DNA from: an uncultured Eubacteriales bacterium
GTDB lineage: Bacteria; Bacillota; Clostridia; Lachnospirales; Lachnospiraceae
Assembly: GCA_949284175.1 (NCBI GenBank)
Contig: CASDVE010000010.1
Span: 1 to 64,000, forward strand
Length of the DNA stretch: 64,000 bases
Reading direction: 5' to 3'
The translations under genes and the position numbers were made by a program. The notes beneath the pieces are model-generated. The model made no database searches. It was not told where the DNA came from and was given only the letters and a program-made list of their open reading frames with translations. Below, one piece after another: positions 41,906 through 52,810 of the stretch (within the stretch, counting starts at the first letter, position 1; every line of letters starts with the position of its first letter).

Positions 41906-42910
41906 ATGAGTGGAAAAAAAACGGTTTCCATGCAGAATTTAGCTGATGAATTGGGTATTAGTAAAGTAACAATTTCAAAAGCACTGAATGGAAAAGATGG
42001 AGTTAGCGATGAATTGAAAAAAAAGATTTTTCAAATCGCAGACCAGTATGGATACGTATTACCGGATTATGGGAAACGAAAATCCAGAAAAGTAGGGATT
42101 ATTATGAGCGAAAGATTTAATTCTGGTGACGAAGGCAAGTTCTATATGGGAATGTATGAGCGAATTGTCAGCGAGTTAAGAAAGTATTCATGCTCTAGTG
42201 TTATGGTAACACCAAATAGAACGACTTTAAATAGTGATTTACAAACATTGAGTGATAAGGGAGTTTTTGATGGTCTGATATTTCTTGGAATTTTAGATGG
42301 AGTGGTGAAGAAACGATTGGATAGGATTCCGATTCCAAAGGTATATGTGGATGTCTATGATGAAACCCATAAATCGGATTCGGTCGTAACAGAAAATCTT
42401 TACAGCACGTATGAAATTACGGATTATCTCATTACAAAAGGACATAGAGAGATTGGATTTGTAGGAACAGTAGGCAGTACTACAAGTATTACGGATCGGT
42501 ATCTTGGCTATGTTAGAAGGTTGTTAGAACAGGGAATTAAGCCAAAGGATGAATGGAATATTCCAGATAGGGATGAACAAGGACGAGCCATTCGATTACA
42601 GCTTCCAAAAGAGCTTCCAACGGCATTTGTGTGTAACTGTGATGAAACGGCATTTCAGATGGTGAAGGAGTTAAAACTTCGAGGTCTTAGCGTGCCCCAT
42701 GATATTTCCGTTGTAGGATTTGATAATTCCATTTATGCAGAACTTTGTGATCCGCCACTTACAACAGTCGCTGTGGACATTGAAAAAATCGGTAGGATAG
42801 CAGTTAGGTGTATAAGAAAATATATGGAACATCCTGATAAGAAAGGAGGAGAAGTTTTTCGTGTTCCGGGACAGATTGTTTGTAGGAATTCGATTAAAGA
42901 AATTAGGTAG
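41906..42910 (+). CDS. LacI-family transcriptional regulator
   Basis: The 334-residue protein begins with the LacI HTH (SMQNLADELGISKVTISKAL then NGKDGVSDELKKKI) and continues with a periplasmic-binding-protein-like effector domain (GLIFLGILDGVV, GFVGTVGSTTSITDRYLGY, ISVVGFDNSIYAEL, PPLTTVAVD). ATG 41906 follows GTGAGGAG; the in-frame ATG at 41870 overlaps a repeated candidate operator and is rejected. It precedes the sugar ABC transporter genes and likely represses the operon. Confidence 0.93.
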   Translation: MSGKKTVSMQNLADELGISKVTISKALNGKDGVSDELKKKIFQIADQYGYVLPDYGKRKSRKVGIIMSERFNSGDEGKFYMGMYERIVSELRKYSCSSVMVTPNRTTLNSDLQTLSDKGVFDGLIFLGILDGVVKKRLDRIPIPKVYVDVYDETHKSDSVVTENLYSTYEITDYLITKGHREIGFVGTVGSTTSITDRYLGYVRRLLEQGIKPKDEWNIPDRDEQGRAIRLQLPKELPTAFVCNCDETAFQMVKELKLRGLSVPHDISVVGFDNSIYAELCDPPLTTVAVDIEKIGRIAVRCIRKYMEHPDKKGGEVFRVPGQIVCRNSIKEIR

Positions 42911-42940
42911 CAAAATGTGAAAGAAAGGGAGGAATGTAAT

Positions 42941-43897
42941 GTGAAAGAGAAAAGTAAATCTAAAAATTTAAAAGGGAAATGGACAAAAAATGATACGGAG
43001 TTGACATTACTGGCTTTGCCAACGACCATTTGGTACATTTTATTTTCATTTCTTCCAATGTTTGGTCTTATTATTGCATTTAAGAATTATAAGGTTACTC
43101 CAGGACATGGATTTATTTACAATGTGCTTCACAGTGAGTGGGCTGGGTTTAAAAACTTTGAGTTCTTAATTAAGTCCAATGATTTATTCGTAATCCTTAG
43201 AAATACCATTCTGTATAACTTAGCATTTATTGTACTAGGAATGATTCTTGCGGTGACGCTTGCAATCATGATTAACGAGCTATACAGTAAAAGAAAATCA
43301 AAAGTATACCAGACACTGATGTTTTTCCCATACTTTATGTCATGGGTAGTTGTTGCTTATTTCCTCGATGCGTTCTTAAACCAAGACAACGGTTTAATCA
43401 ACGGTATGTTAAGAGATGGAGGAAATGAGCCAATCCAATGGTATATGACAGCAGGTGTATGGCCTTTTATCTTAATTTTCATGTTCTTATGGAAATCAAC
43501 GGGATATAACATGGTTATCTACCTATCCAGCCTTTCAGGAATTGACACCACATTATATGAAGCGGCTTCTATTGATGGGGCGACAAAATGGCAACAGATT
43601 AGAAATATTACATTGCCTTGTCTTAAAAATGTCATTATTATGATGTTCATTTTGAATATAGGTAAGATCTTCTATTCCGACTTCGGACTATTCTATCAGC
43701 TTTCACAAGGAGCAAGTGGTTCTATCTTTAATACAACAGCAACCATTGATACTTATGTATTTAACGCATTGCGGTCAAATACTCCTGTGGGAATGACTTC
43801 GGCGGTTACATTCTTCCAGTCTGTGGCTTGTTGCATTACGATCCTTGTAGCAAATGCAATTGTTAAGAAGATAGATTCTGATAGTGCAATTATATAG
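42941..43897 (+). CDS. Sugar ABC transporter permease (LplB-like)
   Basis: The first membrane subunit of a carbohydrate importer, 318 residues. GTG 42941 follows GGGAGG; an upstream in-frame GTG at 42917 lacks a ribosome site. Six hydrophobic segments are seen, with the family start LLALPTTIWYILFSFLPMFG and FKNYK, and the coupling motif YEAASIDGATKWQQIRNITLP. This LplB/YtdB group typically imports oligosaccharides and uses a shared MsmX-type ATPase; none is encoded in this cluster. Confidence 0.92.
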   Translation: MKEKSKSKNLKGKWTKNDTELTLLALPTTIWYILFSFLPMFGLIIAFKNYKVTPGHGFIYNVLHSEWAGFKNFEFLIKSNDLFVILRNTILYNLAFIVLGMILAVTLAIMINELYSKRKSKVYQTLMFFPYFMSWVVVAYFLDAFLNQDNGLINGMLRDGGNEPIQWYMTAGVWPFILIFMFLWKSTGYNMVIYLSSLSGIDTTLYEAASIDGATKWQQIRNITLPCLKNVIIMMFILNIGKIFYSDFGLFYQLSQGASGSIFNTTATIDTYVFNALRSNTPVGMTSAVTFFQSVACCITILVANAIVKKIDSDSAII

Positions 43898-43914
43898 GAA
43901 TAGGAGGGGTACAG

Positions 43915-44850
43915 ATGCAAAAAAAGAAAAAAGGATTTGAATTTCGGGAGTCAACTTCTAAGTTGAATCGGATCTCAAAGACAACCAATATAATTTTTAA
44001 TATTATTTTTATCATACTCGCATTAGTATGTATCATACCCGTTGTGTTTATCTTTATGATTTCTATTTCAGCAGAGGAATCCATTAAGTTAAATGGGTAT
44101 CGTTTTATTCCAGAAACTTTTTCATTGGATGCCTATAAGTTCTTATTTGATGAAGCACAGATGATTTTCCAAGCATTAGGAATTTCCATTCTTGTAACCG
44201 TTGTTGGTACGGTTATCGGTGTTATGCTTACAACGCTTATGGGATATGTAATATCAAGAAGAACGTATAAGTTAAATGACTTTTTTACGATGATCGTATT
44301 CATTCCTATGATTTTTAATGGTGGTATGATTGCATCCTATGTAGTAAATACTCAGCTTTTAGGTTTAAAAGATAGCGTTTGGGCATTGATTTGGCCACTT
44401 TGCGTTTCATCCTTTAATGTTGTTATTTGTAAGACGTTTTTTAAAACAAATATTCCAGAATCCATCGTAGAATCCGCACAGATTGATGGGGCATCACAGA
44501 TGCAGATCTTTTGGAAGATCGCATTGCCACTTGCAAAACCGATGTTAGCAACCATTGCGTTATTCTTGACATTCGGATACTGGAACGACTGGTTCCAATC
44601 TTCTTTATACATTACAGACTCAAACTTATATTCATTACAAGCACTGCTTGATCATGTGCAAAGAAATATCGAAGTGATGGCAAATAACCCTGCTGCTGGT
44701 GTTTCTATGGTTGAATATATGAATGCGATGCCAAGAGAAGGCGCGAGAATGGCAATGGCAATGATTATTATTATTCCAATCGCATGTTGTTATCCATTTT
44801 TTCAGAAATACTTTATTTCAGGACTGACAGTTGGTGCTGTAAAAGGTTGA
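43915..44850 (+). CDS. Sugar ABC transporter permease (LplC/YtcP-like)
   Basis: The second membrane subunit, 311 residues, 17 bases after the first. It has six hydrophobic segments, the coupling motif ESAQIDGASQMQIFWKIALP, and the family C-terminus CCYPFFQKYFISGLTVGAVK followed by G. The ATG is preceded by TAGGAGGGG. Confidence 0.93.
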   Translation: MQKKKKGFEFRESTSKLNRISKTTNIIFNIIFIILALVCIIPVVFIFMISISAEESIKLNGYRFIPETFSLDAYKFLFDEAQMIFQALGISILVTVVGTVIGVMLTTLMGYVISRRTYKLNDFFTMIVFIPMIFNGGMIASYVVNTQLLGLKDSVWALIWPLCVSSFNVVICKTFFKTNIPESIVESAQIDGASQMQIFWKIALPLAKPMLATIALFLTFGYWNDWFQSSLYITDSNLYSLQALLDHVQRNIEVMANNPAAGVSMVEYMNAMPREGARMAMAMIIIIPIACCYPFFQKYFISGLTVGAVKG

Positions 44851-44891
44851 TGGATAATTGCGCATAAACTAATTAAGAGGAGGAAGTTGTA

Positions 44892-46337
44892 ATGAGAAAA
44901 ATGAGAAAAGTAGTTGCTTTAGCGATGTCAGCCGTTATGGCAATGGGAGTGTTAGCAGGATGTGGGGGAAGCAGTGGCACCTCTTCATCAAAAGATGGTG
45001 TTGTCACTTTGAAATGGATTCAAGTGGGAAACGGAATGCCAAAAAACTATAATAAGTGGTTAGAGCAAGTGAATCCTTACTTAGAAGAAAAGATCGGTGT
45101 CAATGTTGATATGGAGATTGTACCTTGGGGTGACTGGGATAACCGTAGAAGTGTTATCGCAAATTCTGGTGAATATTTCGATATTCTGTTCACAGACCAA
45201 ACTCGTTATAATGGCGAAGTTTCTAGCGGAGTTTTCTTAGACATCTCTGATAAGGTAAAAGAAGTAACTCCAGATCTTTATAAAATGATTCCAGAAGATT
45301 ATTGGGAAGCAGTTTCTTTAAATGACAAAGTTTATGGTGTACCAACATACAAAGATAGTTCATTTTCTGAGTACTTTATCTGGGATAAAGATGTTGCGGA
45401 TAAATATGGAATTGATATCAATTCTATTCATGATTTTGAGTCTTTATATCCAGCATTGAAAAAAATCAAAGAAGGCGAAGGTACGGCGCCATTTTATATG
45501 TCTAAATCAGGTGCAAAAGTCATGATTGACATGAACTTTGATAATTTGAGCTCAGGCTCTCAAGTTATCGGTGTAAACTATGATGATGATACAAAAACAG
45601 TGGTAAATCCACTGGAAAATGAAGATATTTTATCAAATCTGGATATTATTCATAACATGTATAAAGAAGGAATCATCAATGGTGATGCACCGACTGCCGA
45701 TGATACACCTAAATATCACACATTCTTTATGGCTCAGGGCTGGAGCGGCGCAGCCAAAACATCATGGGGACCAAATTATGGTATTAAAAACTGCGAAGCT
45801 GTTCAGTTTGGAGAAACTGTTGTTTCTAACAAAACAGTACAAGGTTCTATCAATGCTATTTACTCTGGAAGTAAACATCCAGATGAAGCATTAAAATTAT
45901 TAGAATTAATCAATACAGATACAAAATTACGTGACTGGTTCTACTATGGAGTAGAAGGAGAAGACTGGCAATACACAGAAGACAATAAAGTAGAAAGGCT
46001 CACATCTGATTGGGGAATGGCTGGTTATACACAGGGAAGTTACTTTACAGTATCTCAGCAAGTGACAGAAGAGTTTAACCAATGGGATGAAGTAAAACAA
46101 TTAAATGAAAATGCAAAACCATCTCCTATGCTTGGTTTTAGCTTAGATACAAGCAATATTCAAACAGAACTTGCAAACTGTAATGCAGTATTTGAAAAAT
46201 ATTATCCTGAGTTCTTTACAGGTGCGCAAGAACCAAGAAAATTGCTTGAAACAATCAAGAAAGAATTGGACACCGCTGGATGGGAGAAGATACGTGCAGA
46301 AGCTCAAAAGCAAGTGGATGCTTTTAGCGGAAAATAA
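44892..46337 (+). CDS. Sugar ABC transporter substrate-binding lipoprotein
   Basis: The 481-residue solute-binding protein begins with a lipoprotein signal ending in LAGC, followed by a Ser/Gly linker. The mature part (TLKWIQVGNGMPKNYNKWLE, YFDILFTDQT, GVFLDISDKV, AYL-type lobes) fits family 1 oligosaccharide binding proteins; the C-terminal segment (MLGFSLDTSNIQTELANCNA) looks like a DUF3502 domain. It would capture manno-oligosaccharides or N-glycan fragments for the two permeases (inference from the downstream enzymes). Confidence 0.92.
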   Translation: MRKMRKVVALAMSAVMAMGVLAGCGGSSGTSSSKDGVVTLKWIQVGNGMPKNYNKWLEQVNPYLEEKIGVNVDMEIVPWGDWDNRRSVIANSGEYFDILFTDQTRYNGEVSSGVFLDISDKVKEVTPDLYKMIPEDYWEAVSLNDKVYGVPTYKDSSFSEYFIWDKDVADKYGIDINSIHDFESLYPALKKIKEGEGTAPFYMSKSGAKVMIDMNFDNLSSGSQVIGVNYDDDTKTVVNPLENEDILSNLDIIHNMYKEGIINGDAPTADDTPKYHTFFMAQGWSGAAKTSWGPNYGIKNCEAVQFGETVVSNKTVQGSINAIYSGSKHPDEALKLLELINTDTKLRDWFYYGVEGEDWQYTEDNKVERLTSDWGMAGYTQGSYFTVSQQVTEEFNQWDEVKQLNENAKPSPMLGFSLDTSNIQTELANCNAVFEKYYPEFFTGAQEPRKLLETIKKELDTAGWEKIRAEAQKQVDAFSGK

Positions 46338-46350
46338 AGTGGTAAAAGAA

Positions 46351-46381
46351 CAAGGGCATTTCAGAGAAAGAGATGCCCTTG
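46351..46381 (+). promoter_or_regulatory. Intercistronic hairpin after the binding-protein gene
   Basis: CAAGGGCATTTC pairs with GAGATGCCCTTG around a short loop, with one mismatch. No T tract follows. Such hairpins after binding-protein genes often protect the 3' end so that the binding protein is made in excess over downstream enzymes. Confidence 0.6.
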
Positions 46382-46400
46382 ATCTAGTAAGGAGGAAACT

Positions 46401-47387
46401 ATGACAAAAATTATTGGACAATCATTAAAAAACATTCCTTGGGAAGAGAAGCCAGAAGGCTATACCATGCCTATATGGAGATACAGCCAAAATCCAATTA
46501 TAAAACGAGATGCGATTCCAAGTTCAAACAGTATTTTTAATAGTGCAGTGGTACCATTTAAAGATGGATATGCAGGTGTCTTTCGATGCGACAGCAAATG
46601 TGTGAGTATGGACATTTTTGCTGGATTTTCAAAAGATGGCATTCATTGGGAGATCAATCACGATCCAATCGTATTTGAAGGGGACGAAGAAATCACAAAA
46701 CGGGAATACCGATACGATCCAAGAATCTGTTTTTTAGAAGATCGCTATTATATTACATGGTGTAACGGATACCATGGACCAACCATTGGGATCGCTTATA
46801 CTTTTGATTTTAAAACCTTTCATCAGCTTGAAAATGCGTTTCTTCCATATAACCGTAACGGAGTTATGTTTCCAAAAAAAATCAATGGAAAATATGCAAT
46901 GCTCAGCAGACCAAGCGATACAGGACATACACCATTTGGGGATATTTTTTACAGCCAAAGCCCAGACTTGGAGTATTGGGGACATCATAGACATGTTATG
47001 TCCACCTTTAAAGATGATGCTTCTGCATGGCAGTCCACAAAAATTGGTCCAGGGCCAGTGCCAATTGAAACAGAAGAAGGCTGGTTATTGATCTACCATG
47101 GAGTTATCAACACTTGTAATGGATATGTATACCGAATGGGTGCTGCCTTACTGGATTTAGAACAACCTTGGAAAGTGATTGCTCGCTCCAAAGCCTATGT
47201 ATTAGCACCATATGAGCCATACGAATGTATGGGCGATGTGCCAAACGTGGTGTTCCCATGTGCGACACTGGCGGATGCGGATACAGGAAGAATTGCCATT
47301 TATTATGGTTGTGCTGATACGGTAACAGGTCTTGCCTTTACAACAGTGGATGAAATGCTCAAATACATTAAAGAAAATGCCTTTTGA
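46401..47387 (+). CDS. GH130 beta-mannoside phosphorylase
   Basis: GH130 enzymes split beta-mannosides with phosphate and release mannose-1-phosphate. The 328-residue protein is intracellular and carries the family's motifs: [75 protein letters not shown] and LIYHGV. Length and motifs agree with subfamily 2, which includes mannosyl-N-acetylglucosamine and beta-1,4-manno-oligosaccharide phosphorylases. Given GH38 and GH125 nearby, the core N-glycan disaccharide is a likely substrate. TAAGGAGG precedes the start. Confidence 0.92.
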   Translation: MTKIIGQSLKNIPWEEKPEGYTMPIWRYSQNPIIKRDAIPSSNSIFNSAVVPFKDGYAGVFRCDSKCVSMDIFAGFSKDGIHWEINHDPIVFEGDEEITKREYRYDPRICFLEDRYYITWCNGYHGPTIGIAYTFDFKTFHQLENAFLPYNRNGVMFPKKINGKYAMLSRPSDTGHTPFGDIFYSQSPDLEYWGHHRHVMSTFKDDASAWQSTKIGPGPVPIETEEGWLLIYHGVINTCNGYVYRMGAALLDLEQPWKVIARSKAYVLAPYEPYECMGDVPNVVFPCATLADADTGRIAIYYGCADTVTGLAFTTVDEMLKYIKENAF

Positions 47388-47430
47388 TCCTAACATTATT
47401 TTAAAATCTATTATATTAGGAGAGTATGAT

Positions 47431-50400
47431 ATGAAATTTATTGAGAATCGAATTGCTGTGATTTGTGAGGAATTAAAAAAACTTATCTTTGTAAAAAAAG
47501 TTCCAGTACAAGGGATTGTTTATAAAAAAGGATTGTACTTTACTCCAGAAGAAGCGGAGAAAGCAGAGGGGTCTTGGGAAGGATTTGATAGCCAGACCAT
47601 GCACTGGTATGGAAAAGATCAGCATTACTGGTTTCGTGCTACCATCACAATACCAGAAGAGATGGACAAAAAGCCAGTTTATTTAAAAGTGGCAACACAG
47701 GTAGATCACTGGGATGATGCAAAAAATCCTCAATTTTTAGCGTTTGTCAATGGTGAGGTGACACAGGGGCTTGATATCAATCATCAAGTTGTATTATTGG
47801 ACTCCTGTGCAAAAGCAGGAGAAAACTATGTCATTGATTTGCAAGCGTATACAGGAATTATGTTTGCAGAACTAACGCTTACGTTGGAATTTGCACAGGT
47901 GGACGAAAGGATTAGCCGTTTGTATTATGATATTGTCGTTCCTCAGCGAGCATTTTCTCGTATGCAAGAAGACGATAAAGTTAGAAAAGATTTAGTTACG
48001 GTATTAAATGAAACGATTAATCTTGTGGATCTGCGTACGCCGTATTCCGATGATTTTTATAGAACCGTAGAAGAAGCCATTGCTTATATTGAAAAAGCCC
48101 TCTATGAAGATATGACTGGTTATGATGATGTGGTTGCTACTTGTATTGGACATACCCATATCGACGTGGCATGGTGGTGGACAGTGGCACAGACAAGAGA
48201 AAAAACAGCCAGAAGCTTTTCCACTGTTTTGAAATTTATGGATGAATATCCAAACTATAAATTTATGTCCAGCCAGCCAATTTTATATCAGTTCCTAAAA
48301 GAGCGGTATCCAGAAGTCTATGCCAAAGTAAAAGAGAGAATTAAAGAAGGTCGTTGGGAACCAGAAGGAGGAATGTGGGTAGAGGCAGATTGCAACCTCA
48401 CAAGCGGAGAATCCTTAGTGCGTCAGTTCTATTATGGAAAGAAATTCTTTAAAGACGAGTTTGGAATCGACAGTAAAATTTTGTGGTTACCAGATGTATT
48501 TGGATATTCTGGAGCCCTTCCTCAGATTATGAAACGAAGTGGAATTCAGTATTTTATGACAACAAAATTGGCATGGAATCAGATCAATAAAGTTCCATAT
48601 GATACGATGATGTGGAGAGGAATTGATGGAAGTGAAATTCTAACACACTTAATTACAACATTAGGTGTAGGACAGGATGAGGAAAACTTCTTTACGACTT
48701 ACAATGGAATGTTGCATCCAGACGCTATTATGGGAGGATGGAAACGGTACCAGAATAAGGAGATCAACAACGATATTTTGATCGCCTATGGCTATGGAGA
48801 TGGTGGCGGTGGTCCGACAAGAGATATGTTGGAAACTTCCAAACGTATGGAAAAAGGAATTAAGGGCATTCCGAAAGTTCGTCAGGAATTTGCAGGAAAG
48901 TATTTTGAAGAATTAGAAGAAAGAGTGGCTCATAATAAACGTCTTCCAGTATGGGAAGGAGAACTTTATTTTGAATATCACAGGGGAACTTATACTTCCA
49001 TGGGAAGAAACAAACGTTCCAACCGTAAATGTGAGCAACTGTTGATGGATACTGAACTTTTACAAGTGTTAACAGGCACCAGTGAAAAGGAAGAGATGGA
49101 ATCCATTTGGAAAACTGTACTTATGAACCAGTTCCACGATATTTTACCAGGGTCTTCCATTCATGAAGTGTATGAGGTGACAAAAGAGGAGTATGAACAG
49201 GTAGAAAGCCGTTTAGCACAGTTGATTGACGAAAAATTACATATGCTTGTAAAAGAGAAAGAAAACGCTATTAGCGTATTCAATACATTAGGATTTGAAA
49301 GAAATGATGTGATTACGTTAAAAGATTGTAAGGGAAGCGTTTTAGTGGATGAAGATGGAAACACATATCCAATGCAAAAAACGGCAGAGGGAGCTATCGC
49401 TTATGTGAAGGGACTTCCTTCTAAGGGCGGAAAAACTTTCATGGTAGCTGATACAAAAGAAGAGGAAATTAGCACAATGCAGATCACAGATGGAAGCATT
49501 GATACGCCATTTTATCATATTACCTTTGATGAAAATGGATTGTTTACCTCTATTTATGACAAAGAATGTGAACGTGAAGTGTTAAAAGATGGAATGCAAG
49601 GAAATTTGTTCTGTATGTATGAAGATAAACCAATGCACTATGATTGTTGGGATATTGATATGTACTATTCAGAAAAATTTTGGGAGATGAAAAAGGCGGA
49701 TCGCATCGAGTGGACAGAAAAAGGTTTCGTGCGGGCTACTTTGGAAATCGACCGCAGTATGAGCAACTCTGTTATAAAACAAAAAATTCATTTCTATGCA
49801 AATAGCAGAAGAATTGATTTTGAAACATGGGTTGACTGGAAAGAGCATCAAACTCTTTTAAAAGTGCATTTCCCTGTCAATGTTCATACAGATGAGGCAA
49901 CATTTGATATTCAGTTTGGTAATGTAAAGAGAAAAACTCATACCAATACAAGTTGGGATGAAGCAAGATTTGAAAGCTGTGGACAAAAATGGATGGATCT
50001 ATCAGAAGGTCACTATGGTGTCAGCTTATTGAATGATTGCAAATATGGATATTCTGTAAAAGACAGCAACATGGCACTGACTTTGATCAAATCTGGTATT
50101 GAACCAAATGAAACTGCCGATCAAGAAGAGCATATCTTCACCTATTCACTGTATCCACATAAAGGTACATGGAGTGCAGGAGGAACCGTAGAAGAGGCTT
50201 ATAAATTAAACCAGAAAGCCTACGCTGTAACAGGTGCTTTAAAAGCCAATGAAACATCTTTTGTATCAACGGATAAAGAAAATATCATCATTGAAACTGT
50301 AAAACGGGCAGAAGCAGAAGATGGAATCATCATCCGTTTCTATGAATGCCAAAACAGCTTAACAAAAACAACCCTTACATTTGGTGAGAAGGAACTTGTT

Positions 50401-50523
50401 GAAGTGATCGAGTGTAATCTCATGGAAGAAGAGGAACAAAACATTGCTATTGAAAATCATAGCTTCACTGTAACAGTAAAACCATATGAAGTTAAAACAT
50501 ATAAGGTGAAAATAAAAGAATGA
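47431..50523 (+). CDS. GH38 alpha-mannosidase
   Basis: A 1030-residue canonical bacterial GH38 enzyme without a signal peptide. ATG 47431 follows TTAGGAGAG; the open frame upstream overlaps GH130. Zinc ligands are H241, H243 and D245 (GHTHIDVAWWW), and the nucleophile is D355 in WLPDVFGYSGALPQIM. Further zinc/active-site sequence is MNQFHDILPGSSIHEVYE. The N-terminal domain (1-230) is the usual beta-sandwich. It would remove alpha-linked mannose from imported oligosaccharides. Its stop overlaps the GH3 start (ATGA). Confidence 0.95.
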   Translation: MKFIENRIAVICEELKKLIFVKKVPVQGIVYKKGLYFTPEEAEKAEGSWEGFDSQTMHWYGKDQHYWFRATITIPEEMDKKPVYLKVATQVDHWDDAKNPQFLAFVNGEVTQGLDINHQVVLLDSCAKAGENYVIDLQAYTGIMFAELTLTLEFAQVDERISRLYYDIVVPQRAFSRMQEDDKVRKDLVTVLNETINLVDLRTPYSDDFYRTVEEAIAYIEKALYEDMTGYDDVVATCIGHTHIDVAWWWTVAQTREKTARSFSTVLKFMDEYPNYKFMSSQPILYQFLKERYPEVYAKVKERIKEGRWEPEGGMWVEADCNLTSGESLVRQFYYGKKFFKDEFGIDSKILWLPDVFGYSGALPQIMKRSGIQYFMTTKLAWNQINKVPYDTMMWRGIDGSEILTHLITTLGVGQDEENFFTTYNGMLHPDAIMGGWKRYQNKEINNDILIAYGYGDGGGGPTRDMLETSKRMEKGIKGIPKVRQEFAGKYFEELEERVAHNKRLPVWEGELYFEYHRGTYTSMGRNKRSNRKCEQLLMDTELLQVLTGTSEKEEMESIWKTVLMNQFHDILPGSSIHEVYEVTKEEYEQVESRLAQLIDEKLHMLVKEKENAISVFNTLGFERNDVITLKDCKGSVLVDEDGNTYPMQKTAEGAIAYVKGLPSKGGKTFMVADTKEEEISTMQITDGSIDTPFYHITFDENGLFTSIYDKECEREVLKDGMQGNLFCMYEDKPMHYDCWDIDMYYSEKFWEMKKADRIEWTEKGFVRATLEIDRSMSNSVIKQKIHFYANSRRIDFETWVDWKEHQTLLKVHFPVNVHTDEATFDIQFGNVKRKTHTNTSWDEARFESCGQKWMDLSEGHYGVSLLNDCKYGYSVKDSNMALTLIKSGIEPNETADQEEHIFTYSLYPHKGTWSAGGTVEEAYKLNQKAYAVTGALKANETSFVSTDKENIIIETVKRAEAEDGIIIRFYECQNSLTKTTLTFGEKELVEVIECNLMEEEEQNIAIENHSFTVTVKPYEVKTYKVKIKE

Positions 50524-52790
50524 ATCATATAAGAGAAGGAAAAACGGCAAGAGAAAGAGCCGTAGCATTGTTAGAGAAAATGACACTGACAGAAAAGGTA
50601 GGGCAATTAAATCAAAAGCTCTATGGATTCCAAATCTATGAAAGAACAGATGATGGTGTTATTTTTCACGATGAGTTCAAAGAAGAAGTGCAAAAATATG
50701 GAGGACTTGGGATTGTATATGGTCTTTACCGAGCCGATCCGTGGTCTAACAGAGATTATCATAATGGGCTATATGGAACATGGGCAGTGAAAGCATATAA
50801 TCAAATGCAGGCATATGTGCTAGGGCATTCTAGGCTAAAAATTCCAGTGATGTTAAGTAGTGAATGTCCCCATGGACATCAGGCACTAGATAGCTACTTG
50901 CTACCAGTCAATCTTGCCATGGGAGCGACCTTTCATCCGGAATTGATTTATGATGCGTATACGGTTTGTGGAAACCAGTTAAAAGATATGGGTGTGGATT
51001 TAGCACTCATATCTTTGCTGGACGTTGCAAGAGATCCCCGTTGGGGGCGGACAGAGGAGTGCTTTTCCGAAGACCCTTGGCTTTGTAGCCAAATGGCAAG
51101 ACAAGTTGTAACGGCAGTGCAAGAACAAGGAGTGGCAGTGGTTGCAAAGCATTTTGCAGCACAAGGAGAGGGAACCGGCGGAATCAATGCCAGTCCTGCA
51201 CGAATTGGCGAACGGGAATTAAGGGAAATCCATTTGCCAGCCATGAAAGCCTGCTGTGATGCTAAGGTAAAAGGAGTTATGGCAGCTTATAATGAGATCG
51301 ATGGTATCTATTGCCATGCCAACAAACATTTGCTTACGGATATTTTAAGAGAAGAGATGGGATTTAGAGGGATTGTCATGGCGGATGGCTGTGCTCTTGA
51401 TCGATTGGATACGATGACAGGGGATAATACCCGATCTGGTGCAGTGGCGTTAAAAGCAGGTGTGGATGTTGGACTTTGGGATACCGCTTATGGGAAATTA
51501 GAAGATGCGGTGCAAAAGGGCTATATTACAGAACAGGAAGTGGATCAAGCGGTTCTTCGTGTGTTGGAAATGAAGTTTGAAAGAGGGCTATTTGAACATC
51601 CGTTTCTTACAGAGGAGAGCCAACCAAAGATCTATTCTATTCAGCAGTATCCACAAGCACTGTCCATTGCACGGGAATCTGTTGTGTTACTAGAAAATAA
51701 AAATAAAATTCTTCCTCTCTCTTCTCCTATGGGGCAGGTTGCAGTGATTGGTTCTCATGCAAATGACATCTATCATCAACTGGGAGATTACACTCCACCA
51801 GTAAAAGAAGAGGATAGTATTACCATTCTAAAAGGCGTAAAAGACTGTGCAAAAAGTATGAACTGCAAAGTCGTTTATGCCAAAGGATGTGATACGACAA
51901 CAGGAAGTACAGAGGAGATAAAAGAGGCAGTTAAGATAGCCAAAGAATCTGATGTAACAGTGTTAGTATTAGGAGGAAGTTCCAGTCGTTTTGGAAAGGC
52001 GAGTTTTGATACAAATGGAGCAGTTATTTCCGATTGTGGTGTGTCTATGGACTGTGGAGAGGGAGTGGATGCTTCCAATATAGAACTTCCATCCATTCAA
52101 AGAGAATTGGCAGATGCTATTTTTGAAGTAGGAAATAAGGTCATTGTGGTGATAATGGGAGGGCGTTCCTATGCACTAGGAACGATACCAGAAAAAGCAG
52201 ATGCTCTTTTATATGCCTTTTATCCAGGATTGCAAGGCGGACAAGCCATTGCAGAGATTTTGTTTGGCAAAGTAAATCCATCGGGAAGAATGCCAATTTC
52301 AGTTCCAAGAAGTAGTGGACAGCTTCCAGCCTATTATAATTATAAAAATTCTTATCAAGGACTGCATTATTATGATCAGCCAGAAGGAAGTGCGTATTCC
52401 TTTGGTGATGGAATGGGATACAGTGAATTTCTCTATGAAAATATTTCTGTCAATGCAAACAATATGACATTAGAAAAACTGAGAGAATCTGGAATTACCA
52501 TAAAAATGACGATAAAAAATATGAGCCATAGAGGTGGGTATGCCGTACCTCTTTTGTATATTGCAGGTTTGCAAGGCAGTGTGGTTCGCAGAGTAAAAGA
52601 ATTAAAAAATATGCAAAAAGTATGGATAGAATGTGGACAAGCAAAAACCATTACCATGGATTTGCCATATGAGGTCTTTTCCGTATGGAATCAAGAAATG
52701 CAATATGTGACAGAGGCAGGAAAGGTCAAATTGATATTGGAAGAAATGGGAAAGACAATGTGGAGTGAAATCATTGAATTACGACCATAG
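50520..52790 (+). CDS. GH3 beta-glycosidase
   Basis: A 756-residue GH3 enzyme, cytoplasmic, with the N-terminal barrel, the alpha/beta sandwich and a C-terminal fibronectin-like domain. Substrate-binding and catalytic regions are SECPHGHQALDS, DVARDPRWGRTEECFSEDPW, VAKHFAAQGEGTGGIN and the nucleophile Asp in GIVMADGCALDRL (ADG in place of the common SDW). This resembles beta-glucosidase/xylosidase-type GH3 rather than the N-acetylhexosaminidase subgroup. In this locus it may remove a beta-linked sugar from imported glycans; the linkage is not predictable. Confidence 0.92.
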   Translation: MNHIREGKTARERAVALLEKMTLTEKVGQLNQKLYGFQIYERTDDGVIFHDEFKEEVQKYGGLGIVYGLYRADPWSNRDYHNGLYGTWAVKAYNQMQAYVLGHSRLKIPVMLSSECPHGHQALDSYLLPVNLAMGATFHPELIYDAYTVCGNQLKDMGVDLALISLLDVARDPRWGRTEECFSEDPWLCSQMARQVVTAVQEQGVAVVAKHFAAQGEGTGGINASPARIGERELREIHLPAMKACCDAKVKGVMAAYNEIDGIYCHANKHLLTDILREEMGFRGIVMADGCALDRLDTMTGDNTRSGAVALKAGVDVGLWDTAYGKLEDAVQKGYITEQEVDQAVLRVLEMKFERGLFEHPFLTEESQPKIYSIQQYPQALSIARESVVLLENKNKILPLSSPMGQVAVIGSHANDIYHQLGDYTPPVKEEDSITILKGVKDCAKSMNCKVVYAKGCDTTTGSTEEIKEAVKIAKESDVTVLVLGGSSSRFGKASFDTNGAVISDCGVSMDCGEGVDASNIELPSIQRELADAIFEVGNKVIVVIMGGRSYALGTIPEKADALLYAFYPGLQGGQAIAEILFGKVNPSGRMPISVPRSSGQLPAYYNYKNSYQGLHYYDQPEGSAYSFGDGMGYSEFLYENISVNANNMTLEKLRESGITIKMTIKNMSHRGGYAVPLLYIAGLQGSVVRRVKELKNMQKVWIECGQAKTITMDLPYEVFSVWNQEMQYVTEAGKVKLILEEMGKTMWSEIIELRP

Positions 52791-52810
52791 GAAGGAAAGG
52801 ACAAGAAGAG